DNA of 64,000 bases from Rhodococcus sp. 4CII (GCF_014256275.1 NZ_JACCFE010000002.1:1736001-1800000), one strand, 5' to 3'; shown: positions 36,339 to 44,815, numbered from the stretch's first letter. Notes: generated from the letters alone by a model not told the origin. Translations and numbers: made by a program.

Positions 36339-37652
36339 ATGCGAAGCTCCATCGCACGTCGTGCCGCCGTGTTCGGCTCCGCCGCGCTGCTGCTCCTCGG
36401 TCCGGTCACTGCCGCCGCCCAGGCTGATCCGGTCGAGCCCGGAGCGTCCGGCCAGGCCGCCAAGCTGCCCGCGGAACTGATCGACGCGATTCAGCGCGAT
36501 CTGTCGCTGAGCCCGGACCAGTACCTGGAGCACTCCGAGCTGGGCCAGAAGCTGGCCGAGTTCGCGAAGATCGCCCGCACCCAGTTCCCGGACGCGTTCG
36601 CCGGAACCTGGCTCGACAACGCCGGCACCCCGATCGTCGGGCTCGCCGACGGCGCCGACAAGGATGCCGCCGTCGCCGCCGCCGAGAAGGCCGGCTTCCA
36701 GGTGAAGGATGTGGCGCAGAGCGAGAGCAGCCTGCAGGCGCAGGTGAAGTCGCTCGACGGCTGGCTGGACACCCAGCCGCCCGCCGTCGCGGATCTCGTG
36801 CGCGGTGTGGCCATCGACATCGTGAACAACGATCTCGTGCTCCGCGCCGACAACGTGGGCGGATTGCAGCTTCCGGACTTCCTGAAGGGTGCCCGCGTCG
36901 TGCAGTCGCCTGCAACGGCCGCTCCGCTGCCGTCCACCGACCTCGCCCCCATCGCCGAGCCGCTTCCCGCCGACTCCCTGCTGGGCGGCGACGCGTACGG
37001 CTCGCTCGGCGGCGGCGTCGGGCTGCGCTGCTCGCTCGGTTTCAACGGCAGCGACGGTTCGGGCCGTCCGGTGAACATCACGGCGGGGCACTGCGACCCC
37101 AACCTGGCAGCAGCCGGCACGTCGGAGGCCTCGGAGGCGTTCTCGCTGCTCCCCGGCGGCGGCACCGGACCGCGGATCGGCACATTTGCCAAGACCAGCC
37201 TCGATATTCACGACTACTCGATCATCCGGGCCGACGACAGTGCCGTACGCCGGTTCGAGAACAACGGCGTCCGGGTTCCCGGCGCGGCGCCGGTCGCCAT
37301 CACCGGCACCGCAGACCCGATTGTCGGCGCCCCCGTGTGCAAGTCGGGTCTGACCACCGGCTTCACGTGCGGTGTGGTCACGTCCGTGGCCCAGACCGTC
37401 TCCGTCGGTGAGCGGACCCTCGCCGACAGCTTCTCGACGAGCATGTGTGCCCTGCAGGGCGACAGCGGCGGCACCATCGTCACCGGCACCCTGGCACTGG
37501 GCATCTCGAGCGCCTCCAACGTGGGGCAGTACCCGGTCTGCCGGGTCGCGGACGTCGTCACGTTCGTCCTCGGTGAAAGTCCCGAACTGTTCGCCACGCC
37601 GATCAACGAGGTGCTGGCCGAGAATCCGGGCCTGCGGGTGCGCACCTCGTAA
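36339..37652 (+). CDS. Secreted trypsin-like serine protease with N-terminal prodomain, copy 2
   Basis: 437 residues, paralogous to the preceding protease along its whole length. Signal peptide 1-29 (TAAAQA), prodomain with KLPAELIDAIQRDLSLSPDQ, and triad His251 (ITAGHC), Asp292 (HDYSII) and Ser376 (GDSGG). The insert before the catalytic domain is longer and Pro/Ala-rich. GAAAGG precedes the ATG. The S1 pocket region differs modestly between copies (SSNASGAPNC against SSASNVGQYPVC), so specificities may differ. Followed by a strong bidirectional terminator. Confidence 0.88.
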   Translation: MRSSIARRAAVFGSAALLLLGPVTAAAQADPVEPGASGQAAKLPAELIDAIQRDLSLSPDQYLEHSELGQKLAEFAKIARTQFPDAFAGTWLDNAGTPIVGLADGADKDAAVAAAEKAGFQVKDVAQSESSLQAQVKSLDGWLDTQPPAVADLVRGVAIDIVNNDLVLRADNVGGLQLPDFLKGARVVQSPATAAPLPSTDLAPIAEPLPADSLLGGDAYGSLGGGVGLRCSLGFNGSDGSGRPVNITAGHCDPNLAAAGTSEASEAFSLLPGGGTGPRIGTFAKTSLDIHDYSIIRADDSAVRRFENNGVRVPGAAPVAITGTADPIVGAPVCKSGLTTGFTCGVVTSVAQTVSVGERTLADSFSTSMCALQGDSGGTIVTGTLALGISSASNVGQYPVCRVADVVTFVLGESPELFATPINEVLAENPGLRVRTS

Positions 37653-37666
37653 CCGCTACAACGACT

Positions 37667-37706
37667 ACTACGGCCCGCCTCCTTCTCGAAGGAGGCGGGC
37701 CGTAGT
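37667..37706. terminator. Bidirectional terminator between convergent genes
   Basis: ACTACGGCCCGCCTCCTT, loop CTCG, AAGGAGGCGGGCCGTAGT: an 18-pair perfect stem, 14 bases after protease 2 and 16 bases from the end of the convergent gene. Confidence 0.9.
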
Positions 37707-37722
37707 GTTCGTCGGAGTCCGA

Positions 37723-38418
37723 TCAGGCCGCCGGGTCGGGGGCGGGCGGCACGAAGGGCGTGTTGATGGTGACGAGGTACTGGATTCCGAGAATCACCAG
37801 AGCGGCGCCGCCCACGAAGATGGTTCCGGCAAGCCCGCCGGCGGCGAATCCCGCCATCAGCCCGCCGAGGCACCCGACCGGGGTGCCGATCACCGTCACG
37901 GCGAACAGCCCGCAGCCGACCGCGAGCCCCACGACTCCGAAGATCACACCGAAGATCAGCCCGCCGATCAGTGTCGCGTAACCGAGGTAGCTGTTGAAGT
38001 CGGCCAGCGCGACGTCGTCACGCTCGTCCTGGGTGTCGAATCCGTCCTGCGCCACCGACTTCAGTGACGACGCGACGTCGGCGGGAACGTGCGGGGTGAG
38101 CGTCGCGGTCCGTCCGGCGAGGACTGCGTCGATCGGATAGACGGCATCACCCAGCCGAATCGTGAGCGGAAGTGCCGCAACCACTTTGCCGCTGCGGTCC
38201 ACCACCTCGATCGCGTCCCGGGCGTCGGTGATCCGAAAGGCACCGGCGTCGATCGACGTGACCACCGAATCGCCCTCGGCGTGCGCCGCGTAACCGATGT
38301 CCGACGCATTCTGCGTCGACGGTGCGGCGTGTGCGGTGCCGGCGCTGATCCCGAGGGCGACGACGAGGACCGCTGCGCCGGTGAGGGATCGGAGATTCCG
38401 AGCGGGCAGGCCGCTCAT
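37723..38418 (-). CDS. Secreted glycine-zipper protein 1 (family of four here)
   Basis: 231 residues. A signal peptide of about 32 residues (ISAGTAHA cleavage) is followed by a region with GYAAHAEGDSVVTSIDAGAF and RTATLTPHVPADVASS. The C-terminal ~100 residues are very hydrophobic and full of small-residue repeats (GGLIFGVIFGVVGLAVGCG, GGLMAGFAAGGLAGTIFVGG), then LGIQYLVTINTPFVPP. The shape recurs in three upstream genes. ATG at 38418 overlaps the upstream stop (ATGA). The function is not known; the GxxxG hairpins suggest membrane or envelope insertion. Confidence 0.75.
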   Translation of the reverse strand: MSGLPARNLRSLTGAAVLVVALGISAGTAHAAPSTQNASDIGYAAHAEGDSVVTSIDAGAFRITDARDAIEVVDRSGKVVAALPLTIRLGDAVYPIDAVLAGRTATLTPHVPADVASSLKSVAQDGFDTQDERDDVALADFNSYLGYATLIGGLIFGVIFGVVGLAVGCGLFAVTVIGTPVGCLGGLMAGFAAGGLAGTIFVGGAALVILGIQYLVTINTPFVPPAPDPAA

Positions 38419-39155
38419 GCGGCGGGCGCCGGTGCGACGAACGGGCTGTTGATCGTGTTGAAGTACTGGATGCCCAGCACCACGAGAGCACCGCCGCCGA
38501 CCACGATGGTGCCCGCCAGAGCGACGACGGGAGCAACGATCAGCGCGCCTCCGATGCACCCCGCGACCGGACCGGCCAGTCCGAGGAACGGAACCACCAG
38601 CGCCGCCGTGCCGGGAATGACCCCGACCGCGCAACCGATCGCCCCACCGATGATGGCGGCGACGATCGCGGTGATCGCGGTTGTGATGCCGAGTTGCTGC
38701 TGGAAGTCGTCGAGTGCGCGATCGTCGCGCTCCGCCTTGTCCACCGGTGCGGCGACATCGTCGAGTGTCAGCCGTTCCGACACGGGGACGGGGGTCGCGG
38801 CCGCCGGATCCATGTCGGGGACGAGTCGAAGGACGCTCCGGGAGGCGTCGACCGCCACCTCGAAGGGGTGTTGCAGGTCGTCGACCCGGAAGAAGGTGGG
38901 GATGGACGCGACGACGCGGCCGCCGTCGTCGATCACGTCGACGGTGCCGGCGGCGGCGTTGATCGAGAAGGCGCCGGCGTCCAGGGTCGCTACTGCGGCG
39001 TCGCCGTCCCGGGCGGTCTGGTAGTTGATGTTCGGGATGCCCTGTTCCGCGCCCGGTTGCGGTGCGACTGCCGGATCGGCGTAGGCGGTGGCCGCTCCGA
39101 CGCCCATCGCCGCGACGACGAGTATGGATGTGGCAGTAAACCGTCGAAGGTTCAT
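38415..39155 (-). CDS. Secreted glycine-zipper protein 2
   Basis: 246 residues. Signal peptide about 1-26 (AATAYA). A beta-rich domain has the family hallmarks VATLDAGAFSINAAAGTV and FFRVDDLQHPFEV; LTLDDVAAPVDKAERDDRAL leads into glycine/alanine-rich membrane segments (IVAAIIGGAIGCAVG, AGTIVVGGGALVVLGIQYF). It is coupled to the next gene by ATGA overlap. A 19-base sequence matching the IdeR/DtxR iron box lies 36 bases upstream, so this pair may be iron-repressed. Function unknown. Confidence 0.75.
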   Translation of the reverse strand: MNLRRFTATSILVVAAMGVGAATAYADPAVAPQPGAEQGIPNINYQTARDGDAAVATLDAGAFSINAAAGTVDVIDDGGRVVASIPTFFRVDDLQHPFEVAVDASRSVLRLVPDMDPAAATPVPVSERLTLDDVAAPVDKAERDDRALDDFQQQLGITTAITAIVAAIIGGAIGCAVGVIPGTAALVVPFLGLAGPVAGCIGGALIVAPVVALAGTIVVGGGALVVLGIQYFNTINSPFVAPAPAA

Positions 39156-39190
39156 CGAGATCCGTTCCGAGAGCAGCGCTATTGACGGAC

Positions 39191-39209
39191 GAAGGTTAGC
39201 CTAAGCATG
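39191..39209 (-). promoter_or_regulatory. Candidate IdeR/DtxR iron box
   Basis: GAAGGTTAGCCTAAGCATG agrees with the palindromic iron-box consensus TWAGGTWAGSCTWACCTWA at 15 of 19 positions, including the whole AGGTTAGCCTAA core. It lies 36-54 bases before the start of glycine-zipper gene 2, in promoter range. Binding is inferred. Confidence 0.55.
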
Positions 39210-39272
39210 GGAAAATAGGCGGGTCGCCTCAGTCGCTGTGACGAGGTTCACTTCCGGGATCTCGGAAAACGA

Positions 39273-39310
39273 CGCACCGCCCGCCCTCCGGAAGGAGGAC
39301 GGGCGGTGCG
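39273..39310 (-). terminator. Strong terminator after the small-peptide gene
   Basis: Seventeen pairs with one mismatch (CGCACCGCCCG and CGGGCGGTGCG at the base) close on a four-base loop. On the minus strand the stem is followed by TCGTTTTCC. It ends the transcript from glycine-zipper gene 3 and the 26-residue peptide. Confidence 0.85.
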
Positions 39311-39381
39311 GAGCTACTACGGGTTGGGGCTACTTCACCCACCTTGTGATGCGAAGCGCCTTCCTACATCGCGCGAGGTCG

Positions 39382-39462
39382 TCAGAACAGCTTCGGCGCG
39401 ACAGTCACGATCGTGACCACGTACCCGAAAATGTCGGCCAGTATGCCAAACAGCTCTGCCAT
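39382..39462 (-). CDS. Putative 26-residue hydrophobic peptide
   Basis: ATG at 39462, preceded by an AGGAGAGGTG ribosome-binding site nine bases away, opens a frame of 26 codons ending in TGA. The product starts MAELFGILADIFGYVV and ends VAPKLF: one short, largely amphipathic to hydrophobic helix, without signal peptide. It sits 41 bases after the stop of glycine-zipper gene 3 on the same strand, and a strong terminator follows 70 bases later. Size and character recall the small pore-forming peptides PorA/PorH of Corynebacterium, but I see no sequence identity. It could also be a small membrane regulator. Confidence 0.55.
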   Translation of the reverse strand: MAELFGILADIFGYVVTIVTVAPKLF

Positions 39463-39503
39463 GGATTTTCACACCTCTCCTGGGCGTTTGCCCTGCAGGT
39501 TTG

Positions 39504-40175
39504 CTACTTCGCGCTCTTGTCGTTCTTCGCCCAGATGGTGGTGCCATCGGGCGCCGTCAAGGTCTGGGCGAGCTGGATGCCCGCGATGACAAGAGTCGGC
39601 CCACCGATGAGAACGGTTCCAGCGATCGCCCCCACTGCCGCAAATACGGGGACGGTTGCCAGCGCTACGGGCCCTGCAATCAGGCCGACCAACCCGATCG
39701 CGCCTCCGACGACGGTTCCCGCCAGGCCACCCACTGCGGTCGCCAGCGTGAGCTGCTGGCCAAAGTTCGCCTGCGCCCTCGTGTTCTCCTCCACAGAGGC
39801 CACGTCATTGAGCGGGAGATCGGCGTCTGCGATCGGCGTGGCCCTGGCGCGATCGGTAACCGGCGTCAGCGTGAGAGTTCTGCCGTCTTCGCTGACCTTC
39901 TCGTCGAACGGGAACTGCAGATCGTCCAACCGGTAGGCGAGCGGAAGCGAGAGGACGGAATTACCTGCTGCATCTTCGAGCGCAACGGACTGACCATCCG
40001 ACGACACGACGAATGCACCGGCGTCGATCTTGGTGACGACGGCACGGTCCTCCACACGAGTCTCGTAGCCGATCTGCCCCTGAGGCTCAACCGGATCAGC
40101 AGTTGCAAGCGCCGATCCCGCGGTGAAGATACTCACCACCAAAGCCGATGCCGTAACGACTCGACGCAACTTCAT
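39504..40175 (-). CDS. Secreted glycine-zipper protein 3
   Basis: 223 residues, ATG with AAGGGGAA upstream. Signal peptide about 1-27 (ALATA). The shared blocks are VVTKIDAGAFVVSSDGQSV, LAYRLDDLQFPFDEKV and LPLNDVASVEENTRAQANFG. Hydrophobic Gly-rich segments follow (GGLAGTVVGGAIGLVGLIAG, IAGTVLIGGPTLVIAGIQ) and then a short polar tail. Probably co-transcribed with the 26-residue peptide just downstream. No enzymatic motif. Confidence 0.75.
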   Translation of the reverse strand: MKLRRVVTASALVVSIFTAGSALATADPVEPQGQIGYETRVEDRAVVTKIDAGAFVVSSDGQSVALEDAAGNSVLSLPLAYRLDDLQFPFDEKVSEDGRTLTLTPVTDRARATPIADADLPLNDVASVEENTRAQANFGQQLTLATAVGGLAGTVVGGAIGLVGLIAGPVALATVPVFAAVGAIAGTVLIGGPTLVIAGIQLAQTLTAPDGTTIWAKNDKSAK

Positions 40176-40466
40176 GAGTTCCCCTTGTAAGTTCCAGGCC
40201 TATCCGCTGCTAAACAGTAACTTGCTGCTGCGGCAGATCCCAATTGAGACTCAACTCGAGAAAGGCGGTCGAAACAATAGACGGCGAAGGGCTGTGAAAT
40301 GCGCCTCCAATACGGAATCGCGACCGATTTCGGAGAATGACACCAGGTATAGATGTAGTTATTTCGCCAAAAGCGGGGAACCGGTCGGTTTCCTCGTGAG
40401 GGCTGTCTCACAACTCGACCCCGCCGCGGACAGGCGCGACGGGGCCGAGCAGCGAATCGATGGGGA

Positions 40467-40913
40467 CTACTGAACGCGGTCCGCGTAGATCGAGGTGCCG
40501 GGAGCGGCGTTGTAGGTCTCCCACAACTGGTAGGCACTGACGCCGAGGGTGGGACCACCCGCGACGATGGTTCCGATGACTCCACCGATGCCCGCACCGG
40601 TCACGAGCCCCGCGACGCAACCGGCGGGAATTGTTGCGATACAACCAATTCCGGCACCTGCAATGGTTCCGACGAGACTTCCGACCGTAACGGCGATACC
40701 GACCTGGGAACCGAACTGAGCGAACGCCCTGTCGTTCTCCTCACGGGAGGCGACATCGTGGAACGGCAGCGGGAGAACCGCCGGTGCCGTGGTCGTCACG
40801 GCCGGCGCCGCGGGCGCTGGCGCGAGGGCCGGTCCTGCGTGGGAGACTCCGGCAGCCAGACCCATGGCGGCCACCGCCATGCCTGCCGTCACTGCAGCTC
40901 TTCTCACGATCAT
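40467..40913 (-). CDS. Secreted glycine-zipper protein 4, short form
   Basis: 148 residues. Signal peptide about 1-26 (GVSHA). It lacks the beta-rich domain of its paralogues; a Pro/Ala linker leads directly to LPLPFHDVASREENDRAFAQ, nearly identical in pattern to gene 3, then Gly-rich segments with Cys residues (SLVGTIAGAGIGCIATIPAG, GAGIGGVIGTIVAGGPTLG). A minimal version of the family, indicating the zipper part is the functional core. GAGG precedes the ATG. Transcribed alone. Confidence 0.72.
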   Translation of the reverse strand: MIVRRAAVTAGMAVAAMGLAAGVSHAGPALAPAPAAPAVTTTAPAVLPLPFHDVASREENDRAFAQFGSQVGIAVTVGSLVGTIAGAGIGCIATIPAGCVAGLVTGAGIGGVIGTIVAGGPTLGVSAYQLWETYNAAPGTSIYADRVQ

Positions 40914-41537
40914 TGATGCCTCATTTCAGGAACGTCCCGACGAAGTAACTGGTTGATCGAAGTGCACCGCTCGGCCCTCCCCGCACGGCCGCTGGCCGGG
41001 TCGGAAAAACACGCTCAGAGTAACAGCGGAATCACGGCCGAATTGTCCATTGACGAAAATTTCATCCGGACCCTAAGTTACCGCCTGGTAGCCCCCTTGC
41101 AATGGTGAAATTCACGCAAGTTTCCGGCCTCGAATTGACCACTCCAGATAAATTCCGAAGCGTCGCCGGACGGGCAAACTCGAATTTGCCGATCGTTATC
41201 CCGACGCGACACTATCGCGTCGGATTCGTGACGCTTCGAACGAAATGCGATGCATGCTCGAGTCGGTCCGGCCACCCCGCGGGCGCCACCGACCGGAACT
41301 TAGGGCGACCTTCGGTGAACGCCGCGATTGCGACCCTTTAACGTGGCGAACAGATAAGTCCGAATGTGGCATGCGCCACATGCCGCATCGGCCCCCCAGC
41401 TGCGCAAATGCTCCTGAACGTCGGTAAGTTACCCACAGGTAGACTAGTCAAGTTACTAGCCGGTAACTTAGCAAGCGTTAGGATCACGAGCAGTCCCGAG
41501 GTGGCCGCCCTGCCGCCCTGAAACGAAAGGCCGCGAC
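40914..41537. other. 624-base intergenic region, no gene seen, three palindromes near its right end
   Basis: No frame with a credible start and family match was found. The sequence is lower in GC than its surroundings. ATGTGGC-ATGC-GCCACAT lies at 41364-41381, GGTAA-G-TTACC at 41423-41433 and AAGTTAC-TAGCCG-GTAACTT at 41450-41469. A -10-like TAGGAT is at 41479-41484, 54 bases before the Fe-S reductase start. The last two palindromes share a GGTAA/TTACC half-site typical of TetR-family operators and overlap the likely -35 region. Confidence 0.55.
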
Positions 41538-44500
41538 ATGAATGCCCTGACGATCACGTTGGGCACCATCGGCGTGCTGCTGAGCCTCGTATGTTGGTTC
41601 TCCTTCATCACAGGCGCATGGAAGATGGTCAACGTCGTCCGGATCGGCCAGTCGGCCCCGGACAGATGGCGTCCCTTCTTCCCGCGCTTCAAGCAGATGT
41701 GCATCGAGTTCATCGCGCACACCCGCATGACCAAGTTCCGCACCGTCGGCTGGGCTCACTGGCTGGTCATGGTCGGATTCATGCTCGGAGCGATCGTCTG
41801 GTTCGAGGCCTACGGGCAGACGTTCGACCCGGAGTTCCACTGGCCGCTGGTCGGTAACACCGCCGTCTACCACTTCATCGACGAGATCCTCGGGCTCGGC
41901 ACGGTCATCGGCATCACCACGCTGATCGTGATCCGCCAGCTCAACCACCCGCGGGTTCCCGCGCGGCTGTCCCGGTTCGGCGGATCCGACTTCCGGGCCG
42001 CCTACTTCGTCGAGGCCGTCGTCCTCATCGAGGGCCTGGGCATGATCTTCGTGAAGGCCGGCAAGATCGCCACCTACGGCCACTCCAACCCGTGGACCGA
42101 CTTCTTCACCATGAACCTCGCGAAGCTGCTGCCCGCGAGCCCGAACATGGTCGCGGTGTTCGCGTTCATCAAGCTGATGTCCGGCATGATCTGGCTCTAC
42201 GTCGTCGGCCGCAACATCACCTGGGGTGTCGCCTGGCACCGGTTCGCGGCCTTCTTCAACATCTACTTCAAGCGCGAGGACGACGGCGACGTCGCCCTCG
42301 GCGCGGCCAAGCCCATGATGTCCGGTGGCAAGCCCATCAACATGGAGGACGCCGACCCGGACACCGACACGTTCGGCGCAGGCAACATCGAGGACTTCTC
42401 CTGGAAGGGCTGGCTGGACTTCTCCACCTGCACCGAGTGCGGTCGATGCCAGTCGCAGTGCCCGGCCTGGAACACCGGCAAGCCACTGTCCCCGAAGCTG
42501 CTCATCACCTCGCTGCGCGACCACGGTTTCGCGAAAGCTCCGTACCTGCTGGCAGGTGGACGCAAGGACATGGGCGGCGACGAGGTCGGCCTGGTGAACG
42601 GCGACGGCGCCGTGGACGAGGCCAAGCTCGCCGCGATCCCCGAGGCCGCACGCCAGGAGGCGGAGCGGAAGCTGGTGGGCGAGACCGTCGAAGGCGAGCT
42701 GGCTCCGGTCATCGACGCCGAGACGCTGTGGAGCTGCACCAACTGTGGCGCGTGCGTCGAGCAGTGCCCCGTCGACATCGAGCACGTCGACCACATCATC
42801 GACATGCGCCGCTACCAGGTGCTCATCGAGTCGGAGTTCCCGTCCGAGCTGGCCGGCCTGTTCAAGAACCTCGAGAACAAGGGCAACCCCTGGGGTCAGA
42901 ACTCCAAGGACCGTCTCAACTGGATCAGCGAGATGGACTTCGACATCCCGGTGTTCGGCCAGGATGCAGACAGCTTCGAGGATTACGAGTACCTATTCTG
43001 GGTCGGTTGCGCCGGCGCCTACGAGGACCGCGCGAAGAAGACCACCAAGGCCGTCGCGGAATTGCTCGCCACCGCGGGCGTGAAGTTCATGGTGCTCGGC
43101 GCCGACGAGACGTGCACCGGTGACTCGGCTCGCCGTGCAGGCAACGAGTTCCTGTTCCAGCAGCTCGCCATGCAGAACATCGAGTTGCTGAACTCGGTCT
43201 TCGACGGCGTCGAGCAGCGCAAGCGCAAGATCGTCGTCACCTGCGCGCACTGCTTCAACGCGCTCGGCAACGAATACCCGGAGGTCGGCGGCGAGTACGA
43301 GGTGGTTCACCACACCCAGCTGCTCAACCGCCTGGTCCGCCAGAAGAAGCTGATTCCCGTCGCGTCCGTCAGCGAAGACATCACCTACCACGACCCGTGC
43401 TTCCTCGGACGCCACAACAAGGTGTACGACGCTCCCCGCGAGCTGATGGAAGCCTCCGGCGCGAAGCTGAAGGAAATGCCGCGTCACGGCGAACGGTCCA
43501 TGTGCTGCGGTGCCGGTGGCGCCCGCATGTGGATGGAAGAGAACATCGGCAAGCGCATCAACATCGACCGGGTCGACGAGGCGCTCAGCACGGATCCGAA
43601 GAAGATCGCGACCGGCTGCCCGTTCTGCCGCGTCATGCTCACCGACGGTGTCACCGCTCGCCAGGAGTCGGGCCAGGGCGAGGGCGTCGAGGTCGTGGAC
43701 GTCGCCCAGCTGATGCTCTCGTCCATCACGCGTCTCGAACCCGAGAAGCTGACCGAGAACATCAAGGTCATCCCCCGCGAGAAGCCGGCCACACCCGTGG
43801 CAGCGGAGGCAAAGGCCGAGGTGGTGGAGAAGGAGCGCGTCGAAGAGGTCGAGGAGGCCGCCGCGACGCCGGCCGCCACCGAAGCTCCGGCGGGCAAGGG
43901 TCTGGCCATGAAGGGCCTGGCCAAGGCACCCGGCGCGAAAGCTCCGGGAGCGAAGGCTCCGGGCAAGGGTCTCGGCATGGCGGGTGGGGCGAAGGCTCCC
44001 GGCGCCAAGAAGGCCGCTCCCGCTCCGGCCGAGGCTGCCGAAGCAGAGGCTCCCGAGGCGGAGGCACCCAAGCCGAAGGGTCTCGGGCTCGCCAGCGGCG
44101 CGAAGGCACCGGGCGGCAAGGGTCTGCAGATGAAGGGTGCCGCCAAGGCTCCCGGCGCGAAGGCCGCCGCTCCGGCTGCCGACGCACCGGCCGCAGCAGC
44201 TCCCGCAGCGGAAACCCCTGTTCAGGACGCTCCCGCGGCGAAGCCGAAGGGACTCGGGCTCGCGTCCGGGGCCAAGGCTCCCGGTAAGGGACTGCAGATG
44301 AAGGGCAAGGCGAAGGCTCCCGGCGCGAAGGCCGCTCCCGCGGACGTACCGGCCGAGCCGGCGGTTTCCGAGCCCCCGGTTGCCGAGCCTCCGGTCGCCG
44401 ACACCGCTGCAACTCCGGATGCCCCGGCTGCGGAGGCGCCGAAGGCTCCCCCGGTGGCAAAGGCCGGTGGACTGGGTTTCAAGAGCGGCGCCAAGGCTCC

Positions 44501-44729
44501 CGGAGCCCGCAAGTCGGCTCCCAAGGCTGCGGCACCGAAGACCGAGGCTCCGGCAGCCGAAGCACCACAGGCGGAGGCACCAAAGACTGAAGAGCCGAAG
44601 GTCGAAGCTCCGAAGGTCGAGGAGTCGAACGGCGACGGGTCGAACGGCGCGGCGCAAGCCCCGCCGCAGGCCAAGCCCGGCGGACTCGGTTTCAAGGCCG
44701 GCGCGAAAGCGCCGGGCCGCAAGAGCTAG
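41538..44729 (+). CDS. Membrane Fe-S oxidoreductase (heterodisulfide-reductase-like), Rv0338c type, with KAPG-repeat tail
   Basis: 1063 residues. Membrane helices at about 3-27, 72-91, 115-134, 157-173 and 203-224. Two [4Fe-4S] motifs follow: CTECGRCQSQCP (298-309) and CTNCGACVEQCP (400-411). Two CCG-type cysteine domains come next (CAHCFNALGNEYPEVGG, DPCFLGRHN, MCCGAGGARMW), as in HdrD/GlpC-like reductases. The last ~300 residues are low complexity, with GAKAPG and KPKGLGLASGAKAPG units between Ala/Glu/Pro stretches. M. tuberculosis Rv0338c, essential there, is the likely orthologue, but the physiological electron acceptor is not established. GAAAGG precedes the ATG. Confidence 0.88.
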   Translation: MNALTITLGTIGVLLSLVCWFSFITGAWKMVNVVRIGQSAPDRWRPFFPRFKQMCIEFIAHTRMTKFRTVGWAHWLVMVGFMLGAIVWFEAYGQTFDPEFHWPLVGNTAVYHFIDEILGLGTVIGITTLIVIRQLNHPRVPARLSRFGGSDFRAAYFVEAVVLIEGLGMIFVKAGKIATYGHSNPWTDFFTMNLAKLLPASPNMVAVFAFIKLMSGMIWLYVVGRNITWGVAWHRFAAFFNIYFKREDDGDVALGAAKPMMSGGKPINMEDADPDTDTFGAGNIEDFSWKGWLDFSTCTECGRCQSQCPAWNTGKPLSPKLLITSLRDHGFAKAPYLLAGGRKDMGGDEVGLVNGDGAVDEAKLAAIPEAARQEAERKLVGETVEGELAPVIDAETLWSCTNCGACVEQCPVDIEHVDHIIDMRRYQVLIESEFPSELAGLFKNLENKGNPWGQNSKDRLNWISEMDFDIPVFGQDADSFEDYEYLFWVGCAGAYEDRAKKTTKAVAELLATAGVKFMVLGADETCTGDSARRAGNEFLFQQLAMQNIELLNSVFDGVEQRKRKIVVTCAHCFNALGNEYPEVGGEYEVVHHTQLLNRLVRQKKLIPVASVSEDITYHDPCFLGRHNKVYDAPRELMEASGAKLKEMPRHGERSMCCGAGGARMWMEENIGKRINIDRVDEALSTDPKKIATGCPFCRVMLTDGVTARQESGQGEGVEVVDVAQLMLSSITRLEPEKLTENIKVIPREKPATPVAAEAKAEVVEKERVEEVEEAAATPAATEAPAGKGLAMKGLAKAPGAKAPGAKAPGKGLGMAGGAKAPGAKKAAPAPAEAAEAEAPEAEAPKPKGLGLASGAKAPGGKGLQMKGAAKAPGAKAAAPAADAPAAAAPAAETPVQDAPAAKPKGLGLASGAKAPGKGLQMKGKAKAPGAKAAPADVPAEPAVSEPPVAEPPVADTAATPDAPAAEAPKAPPVAKAGGLGFKSGAKAPGARKSAPKAAAPKTEAPAAEAPQAEAPKTEEPKVEAPKVEESNGDGSNGAAQAPPQAKPGGLGFKAGAKAPGRKS

Positions 44730-44746
44730 CCGGCAGTACGACAAGC

Positions 44747-44776
44747 AGCGCCCCCACCGTGATCGGTGGGGGCGCT
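44747..44776 (+). terminator. Terminator of the Fe-S reductase gene
   Basis: AGCGCCCCCACCG, loop TGAT, CGGTGGGGGCGCT, then CTTTCGTC: a 13-pair perfect stem 17 bases after the stop. It also faces the end of the convergent Hsp70-like gene. Confidence 0.88.
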
Positions 44777-44815
44777 CTTTCGTCGGTCGGGCCTCACTCA
44801 CTCTCCGAGATCCAG

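Noticed and set aside
41078..41427. Short frames of 60-80 codons in the 624-base gap before the Fe-S reductase
   Set aside because: Composition unlike the neighbours, no ribosome-binding sites, overlapping on both strands, and they overlap the regulatory palindromes.
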